Below the pieces are notes generated by a model. The model had not been told where the DNA came from and searched no databases. It worked only from the letters and a program-made list of their open reading frames with translations. A program made the translations under genes and the position numbers. This document shows, one piece after another, positions 52,847-60,092 of a stretch of DNA of 64,000 nt (within the stretch, counting starts at the first letter, position 1; every line of letters begins with the position of its first letter). Source of the stretch: Streptomyces sp. VRA16 Mangrove soil. Its GTDB lineage: Bacteria; Actinomycetota; Actinomycetes; Streptomycetales; Streptomycetaceae. The DNA lies in the NCBI RefSeq assembly GCF_017377775.1, contig NZ_JAFVLN010000011.1, forward strand, positions 1 to 64,000, in the 5' to 3' direction.

Positions 52847-53698
52847 ATGACGGACACCAGCAGCAACGCCAAGGTCTGGCTCGTCACCGGCGCGACCAGC
52901 GGTTTCGGGCGGGCCATCGCCGAGGCCGCCGTCGCCGCCGGAGACACGGTGATCGGCACCGCCCGGCGCGCCGAGGGCCTCGCCGACCTGGTCGCCGCCC
53001 ACCCCGACCAGGTCGAGGCGATCTCCCTCGACATCACGGACGGGGCGCGCGTGGACGCCGTGGCCGCCGACGTCCTGGCCCGGTACGGCCGCGTCGACGT
53101 CCTGGTCAACAACGCGGGCCGCACCCAGGTCGGCGCCTTCGAGGAGACCACCGACACCGAGCTGCGCGACCTGTTCGAGCTGCACGTCTTCGGCCCGGCC
53201 CGGCTCACGCGGGCCCTGCTGCCGCAGATGCGCGAGCGGCGCGGCGGCGCGATCGTCAACATGAGCAGCGTCGGCGGTCAGCTCTCCTTCGGCGGGTTCT
53301 CCGCGTACAGCGCGACGAAGGCGGCCCTGGAGCAGCTCTCCGAGGGCCTGGCCGCCGAGGTCGCGCCGTACGGCGTCAAGGTCCTCGTCGTGGAGCCCGG
53401 CGCCTTCCGCACCAACCTCTTCGGCAAGGGCGCCGCCTACTTCTCCGAGCCCCTGCCCGCGTACGACGAGACCGCCGGGGCCACCCGCCGGATGGTCGAG
53501 GGCTCCGACGGCCTTCAGCCCGGCGACCCGGCCAAGGCCGCGGCGGCGATCCGTCTCGCCCTGGAGGCCGAGCGGACCCCGCTGCGCCTCCCGCTCGGCG
53601 GCGACGCGGTGGACGGGATCACCGCCCACATCGACGCACAGCGGGCCGACCTCGCCGCGTGGGAGAAGGTGTCGCGCGGCACGGACGCCGACAGCTGA
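52847..53698 (+). CDS. Short-chain dehydrogenase/reductase
   Basis: 283-residue classical SDR. NADP site TGATSGFGRAIAEAA, NNAG motif VLVNNAGRTQVG, catalytic Ser in NMSSVGGQLSFGG and YSATK for Tyr and Lys. ATG 52847 has a GGGAGGGA ribosome site. It is divergent from the LysR-type gene and probably controlled by it. The substrate is unknown. Confidence 0.92.
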   Translation: MTDTSSNAKVWLVTGATSGFGRAIAEAAVAAGDTVIGTARRAEGLADLVAAHPDQVEAISLDITDGARVDAVAADVLARYGRVDVLVNNAGRTQVGAFEETTDTELRDLFELHVFGPARLTRALLPQMRERRGGAIVNMSSVGGQLSFGGFSAYSATKAALEQLSEGLAAEVAPYGVKVLVVEPGAFRTNLFGKGAAYFSEPLPAYDETAGATRRMVEGSDGLQPGDPAKAAAAIRLALEAERTPLRLPLGGDAVDGITAHIDAQRADLAAWEKVSRGTDADS

Positions 53699-53700
53699 CC

Positions 53701-53722
53701 GCCCCGGCGGCCGGGACGGGGC
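53701..53722. terminator. Short hairpin between converging SDR and VOC genes
   Basis: GCCCCG and CGGGGC with a 10-base loop fill the 24-bp gap between the two stops. Weak but well placed. Confidence 0.4.
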
Positions 53723-54172
53723 TCACTGCACACAGAACTCGTTCCCCTCCGGATCCGCCATCAGCGTCCACTGCCCGCCCTGCTCCTTCACCTGCTCCAG
53801 GACCCGTGCGCCGAGACCGACGAGCCGCTCGGTCTCGGCGTCGCGCTGCCCGGGGGCCGCGTGGACGTCGATGTGCAGCCGGTTCTTGACCGTCTTCGCC
53901 TCCGGCACCCGCTGGAACAGGATCCGTCGCCCGAGCCCGGACCCGCGCTCCTCGTCCACCGGGTCGTCCGGGTGCCGTACGGCGATCAGGTCCCGGAAGG
54001 CGAGGCGCCCCCGGAACTCCACCGTGTCCTCCTTCGTCAGCGCGCCGAAGCCGAGCAGGCGCTCGATCAGCGCGGCGTTGTCCTCCACCTCATAGCCGAG
54101 CGTCTCGGCCCAGAAGGCGGCCTGGGCGTGCGGGTCGGCGGCGTCCACCACGAGTTTCCAGTGCAGAGTCAT
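53723..54172 (-). CDS. VOC-family (glyoxalase-like) protein
   Basis: 149-residue two-module VOC protein. Features: LHWKLVVDAADPHAQAAFWA at the start, ILFQRVPEAKTVKNRLHIDV in the middle and LMADPEGNEFCVQ at the end. His and Glu residues in the metal positions are retained (LHIDV, GNEFCV). It resembles the glyoxalase-like group often found in Streptomyces, with no known substrate. Confidence 0.87.
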   Translation of the reverse strand: MTLHWKLVVDAADPHAQAAFWAETLGYEVEDNAALIERLLGFGALTKEDTVEFRGRLAFRDLIAVRHPDDPVDEERGSGLGRRILFQRVPEAKTVKNRLHIDVHAAPGQRDAETERLVGLGARVLEQVKEQGGQWTLMADPEGNEFCVQ

Positions 54173-54332
54173 GTCCCCTTTATAGAACCAACCACTGACA
54201 ACTCAGGGGGAGTTGCGGGCCGCATCGGGGATGTCCCGGATCCGCGGCCCGCCCCGGCTCCCGCAGGCTGGACAGGCACGGCAGGTCCACACGGCGCACG
54301 AGGGCACGCGGAACGGCAGGGAGGCGGACAGC

Positions 54333-55406
54333 ATGCGACACGGTCGTCCAGGAGCGGGACTGGTCCGCGGCGTCGGCGCCGTCACCTGTCTGACCACCTT
54401 CGCCCTCACCGGCATCGGCACCGTCCTCGTCACGCGCTTCTCCCTCGCGCAGGCCGGATACCCGAAGCTGGGCGGCGGGAGCGGCAGCCATCTGCACATC
54501 GCGCACATGCTGTGGGGCGGGCTGCTGATGGCGGCCGCGCTGCTGCTCGCGGTGGTCTTCCTGGGGCGCACGGCCCGGCTCGGCGCGTGTCTCGTCGGCG
54601 GCGTCGGCTTCGGCCTGTTCATCGACGAGGTCGGCAAGCAGATCACCGACGAGCCCGGCTACTTCTACCGGCCGGCCGCCGGGATCATCTACCTCAGCTT
54701 CGTCCTGCTCGTCCTCCTGGCCCGGCTGCTGCGCCGCCGCGCGCGCCGCGCCCCGCTCACCGCCGCGCAGCGCACGGCCAACGCCGCCGACCTCGCTCTG
54801 TCCGGCATCGCGTCGGGCCTGACCGAGACGGAGCGCCAGGACGCGCTGAGCCTGGTCGTGGACTCGCCGGACCCGGCCGACCGGGCGCTCGTCCAGCTCC
54901 TGACGGCTCTGCCCGAGCGGGCCCCGGGCCCCGCCGAGCGCCTGCGCAGGACCCGGGACCGCCTGGAACGCACCCTGCGCGGCATCGCCCGCACCCGCCC
55001 CGCCGTCACCGTCGCCGTGCTGTGGGTGGTGATCGAGGCCGTCGTGTTCGCCGTGTGGATGAGCGTGGCCCTGCTGGGCGGCCGCCTGGACGGCGATCCG
55101 CAGTGGGGTGCCTGCGTCGGGGTGATGGCCAGCGCGGTCGTCGCGGGCGGGTTCGGGGCCGCGGCGGCGGTCAGGCTGCTGCGCCCGCGCGCGGACCCGG
55201 CGACGCCCTACCGGCTGCTGCGCCGGGCACTCCTGACCGATCTGCTGTGCGGCCAGGTCTTCAAGTTCACGGTGAACCAGTTCGCTGCGGTCACCGAGCT
55301 CGCCCTGAACCTGGTGCTGCTGGGCGTCGTCACGGTCGCCGTGCAGCGCACCGAGCTACGGGTGCCGACGCCCCGGGCGGCGGTTCAGACGGCGGACTCC
55401 CGCTGA
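54333..55406 (+). CDS. Polytopic membrane protein, unknown
   Basis: 357 residues with about seven spans: four in the first 140 residues (GAVTCLTTFALTGIGTVLV; LLMAAALLLAVVFLG and so on), a soluble loop rich in Arg and Glu (residues 145-220), then three more. VGGVGFGLFIDEVGKQITDE places acidic residues near the membrane. ATG 54333 has GGGAGG upstream. Its last 22 bases overlap the convergent rarD gene. I do not recognise the family. Confidence 0.75.
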   Translation: MRHGRPGAGLVRGVGAVTCLTTFALTGIGTVLVTRFSLAQAGYPKLGGGSGSHLHIAHMLWGGLLMAAALLLAVVFLGRTARLGACLVGGVGFGLFIDEVGKQITDEPGYFYRPAAGIIYLSFVLLVLLARLLRRRARRAPLTAAQRTANAADLALSGIASGLTETERQDALSLVVDSPDPADRALVQLLTALPERAPGPAERLRRTRDRLERTLRGIARTRPAVTVAVLWVVIEAVVFAVWMSVALLGGRLDGDPQWGACVGVMASAVVAGGFGAAAAVRLLRPRADPATPYRLLRRALLTDLLCGQVFKFTVNQFAAVTELALNLVLLGVVTVAVQRTELRVPTPRAAVQTADSR

Positions 55407-56404
55407 ACCTCGGCGCCCGCCGGGTCGGGGGCGGCGGCCGCGGCGGCGGTGGCCCGGGCCAGCCGGATCCGCCCGGACCGTGCGGTGCGCAGCGCGTCCC
55501 ACGTCAGCACGACCAGCGCCAGCCACACGAGCCCGAACCCGGCCCAGCGCTCGCCGGGCATCTCCTCGTGGAAGTAGAAGATCCCGAGCATGAACTGGAA
55601 CACCGGCGCCAGATACTGCAGCAGCCCGAGCGTGGACAGCGGCACCCGGATCGCGGCGGCGCCGAAGCACACCAGCGGAATCGCGGTGACGAGCCCGGTG
55701 GAGGCGAGCAGCGCCGCGTGCCCGAACCCTTCCTGCGCGAAGGACAGCTCGCCCCGCGCCGCCAGCCACACCAGGTAGCCGAACGCGGGCAGGAACTGCA
55801 CGGCCGTCTCGGCGGCCAGCGACTCGACGCCGCCCAGATCGACCTTCTTCTTCACGAGCCCGTACGTGCCGAACGAGAAGGCGAGGGTCAGCGAGATCCA
55901 CGGCGGCCGCCCGTACCCGATGGCGAGCACGAGCACCGCGAGCACCCCGACGCCGACGGCCGCCCACTGCGCGGGCCGCAGCCGCTCGCCGAGCAGCAGG
56001 ACACCGAGGGCGATGGAGACGAGCGGGTTGATGAAGTAGCCGAGGGACGCCTCGACGACGTGCCCCGCGTTCACGGACCAGATGTACAGGCCCCAGTTCA
56101 CGGTGATGACGGCGGCCGCGATGGTGACGAGCCCCAGCCGCTTCGGCTGCCGCACCAGCTCGCGCAGCCAGTCCCACTTCCGTACGAAGAGCAGCGCGAC
56201 GCCCACCACGACGAGCGACCACACCATCCGGTGGGCCAGGATCTCCGCGGCGCCCGCCGGCTTGAGCAGCGGCCAGAACAGGGGCACGAGCCCCCACATC
56301 CCGTACGCCGCGAACCCGTTGACGAGCCCGATCCGGCCCTGCTTCTCCTGCTCTCCCCGTGCTCCCTGCTCGCCCTCGGCCACGGCAGCCCCTCCTCCAG
56401 ACAT
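55385..56404 (-). CDS. rarD: RarD-type EamA-family membrane transporter
   Basis: 339-residue permease with ten predicted spans in two EamA halves. RarD signatures are GLVNGFAAYGMWGLVPLFWP near the start, ILAHRMVWSLVVVGVALLF, ITVNWGLYIWSVNAGHVVEA and SLGYFINPLVSIALGVLLLG. Substrate is unproven; family members are drug/metabolite exporters. The tail overlaps the convergent membrane-protein gene. A hairpin lies just upstream of the start. Confidence 0.92.
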   Translation of the reverse strand: MSGGGAAVAEGEQGARGEQEKQGRIGLVNGFAAYGMWGLVPLFWPLLKPAGAAEILAHRMVWSLVVVGVALLFVRKWDWLRELVRQPKRLGLVTIAAAVITVNWGLYIWSVNAGHVVEASLGYFINPLVSIALGVLLLGERLRPAQWAAVGVGVLAVLVLAIGYGRPPWISLTLAFSFGTYGLVKKKVDLGGVESLAAETAVQFLPAFGYLVWLAARGELSFAQEGFGHAALLASTGLVTAIPLVCFGAAAIRVPLSTLGLLQYLAPVFQFMLGIFYFHEEMPGERWAGFGLVWLALVVLTWDALRTARSGRIRLARATAAAAAAPDPAGAEVQRESAV

Positions 56405-56410
56405 ACGGCA

Positions 56411-56448
56411 GCCCCGCGGCGGCCACCAAGAAGGTAGCGCCGCGGGGC
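56411..56448 (-). terminator. Hairpin between the NmrA-like gene and rarD
   Basis: GCCCCGCGGCG and CGCCGCGGGGC form a perfect 11-bp stem with a 16-base loop. It can terminate the NmrA-like transcript; it also sits seven bases before the rarD start and may act in its leader. Confidence 0.6.
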
Positions 56449-56497
56449 GGAGTGTGTCATTCCCGTATCGCGATACGGTCCTGACAGCTCGGGCCGG

Positions 56498-57355
56498 TCA
56501 CTTGAGGGCCTCGGCGACGGCGTCGGCGACCGGCGTCGTCGGGCGGCCGATGAGGCGGGCGAGGTCGCCGTTGCGGCGGGCGAGCAGGCCGCGCTCGATG
56601 GCGGCGTCGACGCCCACGAGGACGTCGGCGAACGCCTCGGGAACCCCGGCGCCGACCAGCATCTGCCGGTTCTCCTCCGGCGTCACGGCCCGGTAGGTGA
56701 CCTCCTGGCCGGACTGCCGGGCCACCTCGGCCGCGTACTCGGCGAGCGACCAGGCGACGTCGCCGCTGAGCTCGTACGTCGCGTTCTCGTGCCCCTCGCC
56801 GGTCAGTACGGCGACGGCGGCCGCGGCGTAGTCGGCGCGCGAGGCCGAGGCGACACGGCCCTCGCCGGCGCTCGCGACGACGGCGCCGTGGGCGAGGACC
56901 GGGGCCAGGTTGGCGGTGTAGTTCTCGTGGTACCAGCCGTTGCGCAGGAACGTGTACGGCAGGCCGGAGTCGAGGATCGCCTGCTCGGTGGCCTTGTGCT
57001 CGTCGGCGAGCGAGAAGTCGGCGTCGGGCCCGCCGAGCACGCCGGTGTACGCGAGCAGCGCCACGTCCGCGGCCTTGGCGGCGTCGATGACGGCCCGGTG
57101 CTGCGGCACGCGCCGGCCGACCTCGCTGCCGGATATCAGCAGGACGCGGTCGCCGGAGCGGAAGGCGCCGGTCAGGGTCTCGGGGGCGCTGTAGTCGGCG
57201 ATCCGCAGCTCGACCCCGCGCGCGGCGAGCTCGGCGCCCTTCTCCTTGCTGCGGACGACGGCGGCGATGTCCTGGGCGGGCACGCCCGCGGCGAGCAGTC
57301 CCTCGACGACGAGACGCCCGAGCTGGCCGGTGGCACCGGTGACGACGAGGCTCAT
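56498..57355 (-). CDS. NmrA/QorB-like NAD(P)H:quinone oxidoreductase
   Basis: 285-residue atypical SDR. Start SLVVTGATGQLGRLVVEGL binds NAD(P). LRNGWYHENYTANLAP and YTGVLGGPDADFSLADEHKA are typical of the QorB/YtfG group, which reduces quinones. ATG 57355 has a near-perfect AAGGAG ribosome site. In other Streptomyces such genes are commonly divergent from an HxlR regulator; here that position is held by a truncated remnant. Confidence 0.88.
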   Translation of the reverse strand: MSLVVTGATGQLGRLVVEGLLAAGVPAQDIAAVVRSKEKGAELAARGVELRIADYSAPETLTGAFRSGDRVLLISGSEVGRRVPQHRAVIDAAKAADVALLAYTGVLGGPDADFSLADEHKATEQAILDSGLPYTFLRNGWYHENYTANLAPVLAHGAVVASAGEGRVASASRADYAAAAVAVLTGEGHENATYELSGDVAWSLAEYAAEVARQSGQEVTYRAVTPEENRQMLVGAGVPEAFADVLVGVDAAIERGLLARRNGDLARLIGRPTTPVADAVAEALK

Positions 57356-57426
57356 GTCTGAAATCTCCTTGATGTTCCCCTGTGGGTGGTTCTCACTCAC
57401 CGTACGACCTGCGCTGTGTATTCGAA

Positions 57427-57470
57427 AGTACCCACTTCAAAGTAAGTTACGGGTATGGGAGTAAGTAAGG
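57427..57470. promoter_or_regulatory. AAGTA-rich operator region of the quinone reductase
   Basis: A relatively AT-rich stretch with repeated AAGTA/AGTAAG words and short dyads (TACCC...GGGTA, ACTTcaaAGT) lies between the NmrA-like gene and the HxlR remnant. This is the kind of site HxlR proteins bind. The intact regulator appears lost, so the site may be orphaned or read by a paralogue. Confidence 0.4.
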
Positions 57471-57477
57471 TGCGCCA

Positions 57478-57627
57478 GTGGACGCAGCGGACGACGCCCG
57501 GCGAGGGGCGGCGGAGCAGGTGCGGGCGCCGGCGGACTGGACGGAGCGGCGCGTGGGGGCGGTGGCGGACGCGCGACTGGCGTACGACGCCGCGCGCGGG
57601 GATCGAGGGGGCGCGAACGAGGCGTGA
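57478..57627 (+). pseudogene. Remnant of an HxlR-type regulator (C-terminus only)
   Basis: A 49-codon frame with strong GC third-position bias begins GTG after a TAA. The encoded APADWTERRVGAVADARLAY followed by DAARGD resembles the C-terminal helix of HxlR proteins (typically a W..eH...i..AR.aYD pattern). The winged-helix part is missing. It sits divergent from a quinone reductase, where a full HxlR gene is expected. An AAGG ribosome site precedes the GTG, so a short peptide could still be made. The alignment is by memory, not search. Confidence 0.45.
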
Positions 57628-57668
57628 ACCGGGCCAGCCGGGTGCGCTGGGCGCTTCCTGCGGGTGAC

Positions 57669-57687
57669 GTAGGTTGCACTTACCTTT
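57669..57687. promoter_or_regulatory. Possible iron box (DmdR/IdeR-like)
   Basis: The 19 bases starting GTAGGTTGCACTTACC agree with the actinobacterial iron box at both half-sites (TAGGTT and ACCT) but differ in the centre, about 12 of 19 positions. It lies 168 bp before the DUF6082-like gene in an AT-richer stretch. Weak. Confidence 0.25.
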
Positions 57688-57854
57688 GGCATGTCTTCAT
57701 TACATAAAGGGCACACACCCGATAGGGCGCCCACCGTCACGCATCCCGCCATCCATCCGTGCGCCCCTGTCCACCTCCCGCGCCATCCGGACCCGCTCGG
57801 CACCCTGGAGGTGGGACGCTCCGCCCGTTCGCCGACCCGGGGGGTCGCCTTGAC

Positions 57855-58385
57855 ATGGCCGCAATGACATCGCCCTTGCGGAGGGTGGGTGCCTGGCTGA
57901 CGGCTGGCTCCGCTCGCCGCCGTCACCGAGACGAGCTGCTGGAGCGGCTGGTTGAGGAGATGCGCCGCGCGAACACCCTGCGCCAACACACCTTGTTCCT
58001 GGACCAGTTGGACCGCGCCATCGCCGACCCTGACCTCGCCGCGGCCCTGAGTACCCTGCCGGACCTGACCGTCAAAGAACGCCGACTGATGTTGTGGGCC
58101 AACCGGGAATACTCGGTGCTGCTGCTCGCGCACCGGGTCGGGGCGTTCTGCTGGGACGAGCTGATCGGGAACCTGCGCGTGCTGTGTACGAACCAGGTCT
58201 TCAAGGACTACTGGCAGCGGACCGTGGAACACCGGCGCAGCCTCCCCGACGGATCGCTGGACGCCCGGGTGTGTGCGGTCATGGACAACATGATGGAGGA
58301 GCTGGAGTCGGACCCCGACGAGTGGTGGGTCGTGGGCCGCGACCTGGGACCTGAGCCCGACTCGTCTGACAGCCGGCGGGGTTGA
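57855..58385 (+). CDS. DUF6082-like protein
   Basis: 176-residue soluble helical protein resembling the DUF6082 family known mainly from Streptomyces. Markers are LWANREYSVLLLAHRVGAFC, WDELIGNLRVLCTNQVFKDY and the C-terminal EELESDPDEWWVVGRDLGPE. ATG 57855 or 57864; neither has a strong ribosome site. The role of the family is unknown. Two small ORFs follow after about 180 bp. Confidence 0.72.
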   Translation: MAAMTSPLRRVGAWLTAGSARRRHRDELLERLVEEMRRANTLRQHTLFLDQLDRAIADPDLAAALSTLPDLTVKERRLMLWANREYSVLLLAHRVGAFCWDELIGNLRVLCTNQVFKDYWQRTVEHRRSLPDGSLDARVCAVMDNMMEELESDPDEWWVVGRDLGPEPDSSDSRRG

Positions 58386-58563
58386 TCGAACGGACGCCCG
58401 AGAGGGGAAGGCGTTGCTTTCGTACGGGTGGCCCACCGGCCGGTGGCCTGGTTGACGCGATCCGGACCCCGTAACGCCAAGGAATCGTAAAGCACCGGAT
58501 AGAGGGGCGGCCCCGTGGAACCCTGTGCGGCAAGGGGGCAGCACATTACTGGGGGCCATTCGC

Positions 58564-58668
58564 GTGGACAAGCCGCGCGTCGTTGACGCGAGTCACTGCA
58601 AGCGGGGCTGCTCATGTTGCGATGCCGCCTGTGATCTGCCGCAGTCGCGGCAGGGTGGGTGCGCGTAA
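58564..58668 (+). CDS. Possible six-cysteine 34-residue peptide
   Basis: GTG at 58564 with GGGGG nine bases upstream opens a 34-codon frame ending in TAA. The product is MDKPRVVDASHCKRGCSCC followed by DAACDLPQSRQGGCA, with cysteines at 12, 16, 18, 19, 23 and 33. That density is exceptional in so short a frame. It ends 13 bp before the next small gene, so the two may be translated together. It could be a metal-binding peptide, a secreted disulphide peptide without leader, or chance. Confidence 0.35.
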   Translation: MDKPRVVDASHCKRGCSCCDAACDLPQSRQGGCA

Positions 58669-58681
58669 GGGAGTCCCGACT

Positions 58682-58918
58682 GTGAAGATCGTCCGTCGAG
58701 TGGGGGACGCGCCTCGTGCAAGGGGCTGCGGGACGGGCGAGACCTGTCCGGACATCTTCGAGTTGAGCGACAGCAACTTCGCGGTGATCGGCACGGAGGC
58801 CACCGAGGCGTTGCGCGGCCAACTCCCCCCTGGTGTCACGCTCGGCCGTGATGAGCGCCTTGTCATCATCACCCGCAAGACCCTGATCCGGGCCAAGCGC
58901 GACCTCCCCGACGCCTGA
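58682..58918 (+). CDS. Small conserved-looking protein, unknown
   Basis: 78 residues from GTG 58682, with AAGGGAG about nine bases upstream. The sequence has RGCGTGETCPDIFELSDSNF then VIGTEATEALRGQLPPGVTL and ends with a basic IITRKTLIRAKRDLPDA. Two nearby cysteines may bind metal or form a disulphide. I recall similar small Streptomyces proteins with no known role. It is the last gene before a strong terminator. Confidence 0.6.
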   Translation: MKIVRRVGDAPRARGCGTGETCPDIFELSDSNFAVIGTEATEALRGQLPPGVTLGRDERLVIITRKTLIRAKRDLPDA

Positions 58919-58950
58919 TCGCCGGACGGCGTCTGATCACCAGACATGGC

Positions 58951-58984
58951 TGAGGGCCGGACCCCGCCCGTGGTCCGGCCCTCA
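58951..58984. terminator. Strong bidirectional terminator
   Basis: TGAGGGCCGGACC pairs perfectly with GGTCCGGCCCTCA (13 bp, 8-base loop) between the small protein gene and the convergent korB. Confidence 0.85.
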
Positions 58985-59003
58985 CGCACGTACCGCTGAA
59001 GCG

Positions 59004-60092
59004 TCAGCCCACCACGGTCCAGGTGTCCCCGCCGGCCAGCAGGGCCGCCAGGTCTCCCTTGCCGTTCTGTTCGATCGCCGAGTCGAGCTGGTTGGCCATC
59101 TCCGTGTCGTAGACCGGGCGTTCCACGCTGCGGAAGACGCCGATCGGCGTGTGGTGCAGGGTGTCGGGGTCGGCCAGGCGGGAGAGGGCGAAGGCGGTGG
59201 TCGGGGACGGGGTGTGGGCGTCGTGGACCAGGATCTGGGAGCGGTTGGCGTCCGTGACCGGGACGACCTTCAGGTCGCCCGTCGCCGCGTCGCGGACCAC
59301 GCCCTTGGAGGCGTTCGCGCCGAAGGTGATCGGTTCGCCGTGTTCCAGGCGGATGACCGCTTCCTCTGCCTGCTGCTTGTCCTTGAGGACCTCGAAGGCG
59401 CCGTCGTTGAAGATGTTGCAGTTCTGGTAGATCTCCACCAGCGCCGTGCCGGGGTGGTCGGCCGCCGCGCGGAGCACCGAGGTGAGGTGCTTGCGGTCGG
59501 AGTCGACGGTGCGGGCCACGAAGGACGCCTCCGCGCCGATCGCGAGGGAGACCGGGTTGAAGGGGGCGTCCAGCGAGCCCATCGGGGTCGACTTGGTGAT
59601 TTTGCCGACCTCGGAGGTGGGGCTGTACTGGCCCTTGGTGAGGCCGTAGATGCGGTTGTTGAAGAGGAGGATCTTCAGGTTCACGTTGCGGCGCAGGGCG
59701 TGGATCAGGTGGTTGCCGCCGATGGAGAGCGCGTCGCCGTCGCCCGTCACCACCCACACCGAAAGGTCGCGGCGGGACGACGCCAGGCCCGTCGCGATCG
59801 CCGGGGCGCGGCCGTGGATGGAGTGCATCCCGTACGTGTTCATGTAGTACGGGAAGCGGGACGAGCAGCCGATGCCGGAGACGAAGACGATGTTCTCCTT
59901 GGCGAGGCCGAGTTCGGGCATGAAGCCCTGCACCGCCGCGAGGATCGCGTAGTCACCGCAGCCGGGGCACCAGCGCACTTCCTGATCGGACTTGAAGTCC
60001 TTCATGGACTGCTTGGCCTCGGCCTTGGGGACCAGGGACAGAAGCGTCTCCGTCGAACCCTCGGCTGCTTCCGTGGTCGTCGTGTCAGCCAT
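59004..60092 (-). CDS. korB: 2-oxoglutarate:ferredoxin oxidoreductase beta subunit
   Basis: 362-residue thiamine-diphosphate subunit. The cluster ligands begin with WCPGCGDYAILAAVQGF, then FVSGIGCSSRFPYYMNTYGM. TPP binding is at VTGDGDALSIGGNHLIHAL and NLKILLFNNRIYGLTKGQYS. With KorA it converts 2-oxoglutarate and CoA to succinyl-CoA, reducing ferredoxin. It overlaps korA by eight bases and is translated after it. The exact 2-oxoacid is inferred from family resemblance. Confidence 0.93.
   Translation of the reverse strand: MADTTTTEAAEGSTETLLSLVPKAEAKQSMKDFKSDQEVRWCPGCGDYAILAAVQGFMPELGLAKENIVFVSGIGCSSRFPYYMNTYGMHSIHGRAPAIATGLASSRRDLSVWVVTGDGDALSIGGNHLIHALRRNVNLKILLFNNRIYGLTKGQYSPTSEVGKITKSTPMGSLDAPFNPVSLAIGAEASFVARTVDSDRKHLTSVLRAAADHPGTALVEIYQNCNIFNDGAFEVLKDKQQAEEAVIRLEHGEPITFGANASKGVVRDAATGDLKVVPVTDANRSQILVHDAHTPSPTTAFALSRLADPDTLHHTPIGVFRSVERPVYDTEMANQLDSAIEQNGKGDLAALLAGGDTWTVVG

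Noticed and set aside
57455-57667. 70-codon plus-strand frame starting ATGGGAGTAAG
   Set aside because: Arg/Gly/Trp-rich with no family pattern; the overlapping GTG 57478 frame has better codon bias and an HxlR-like end.
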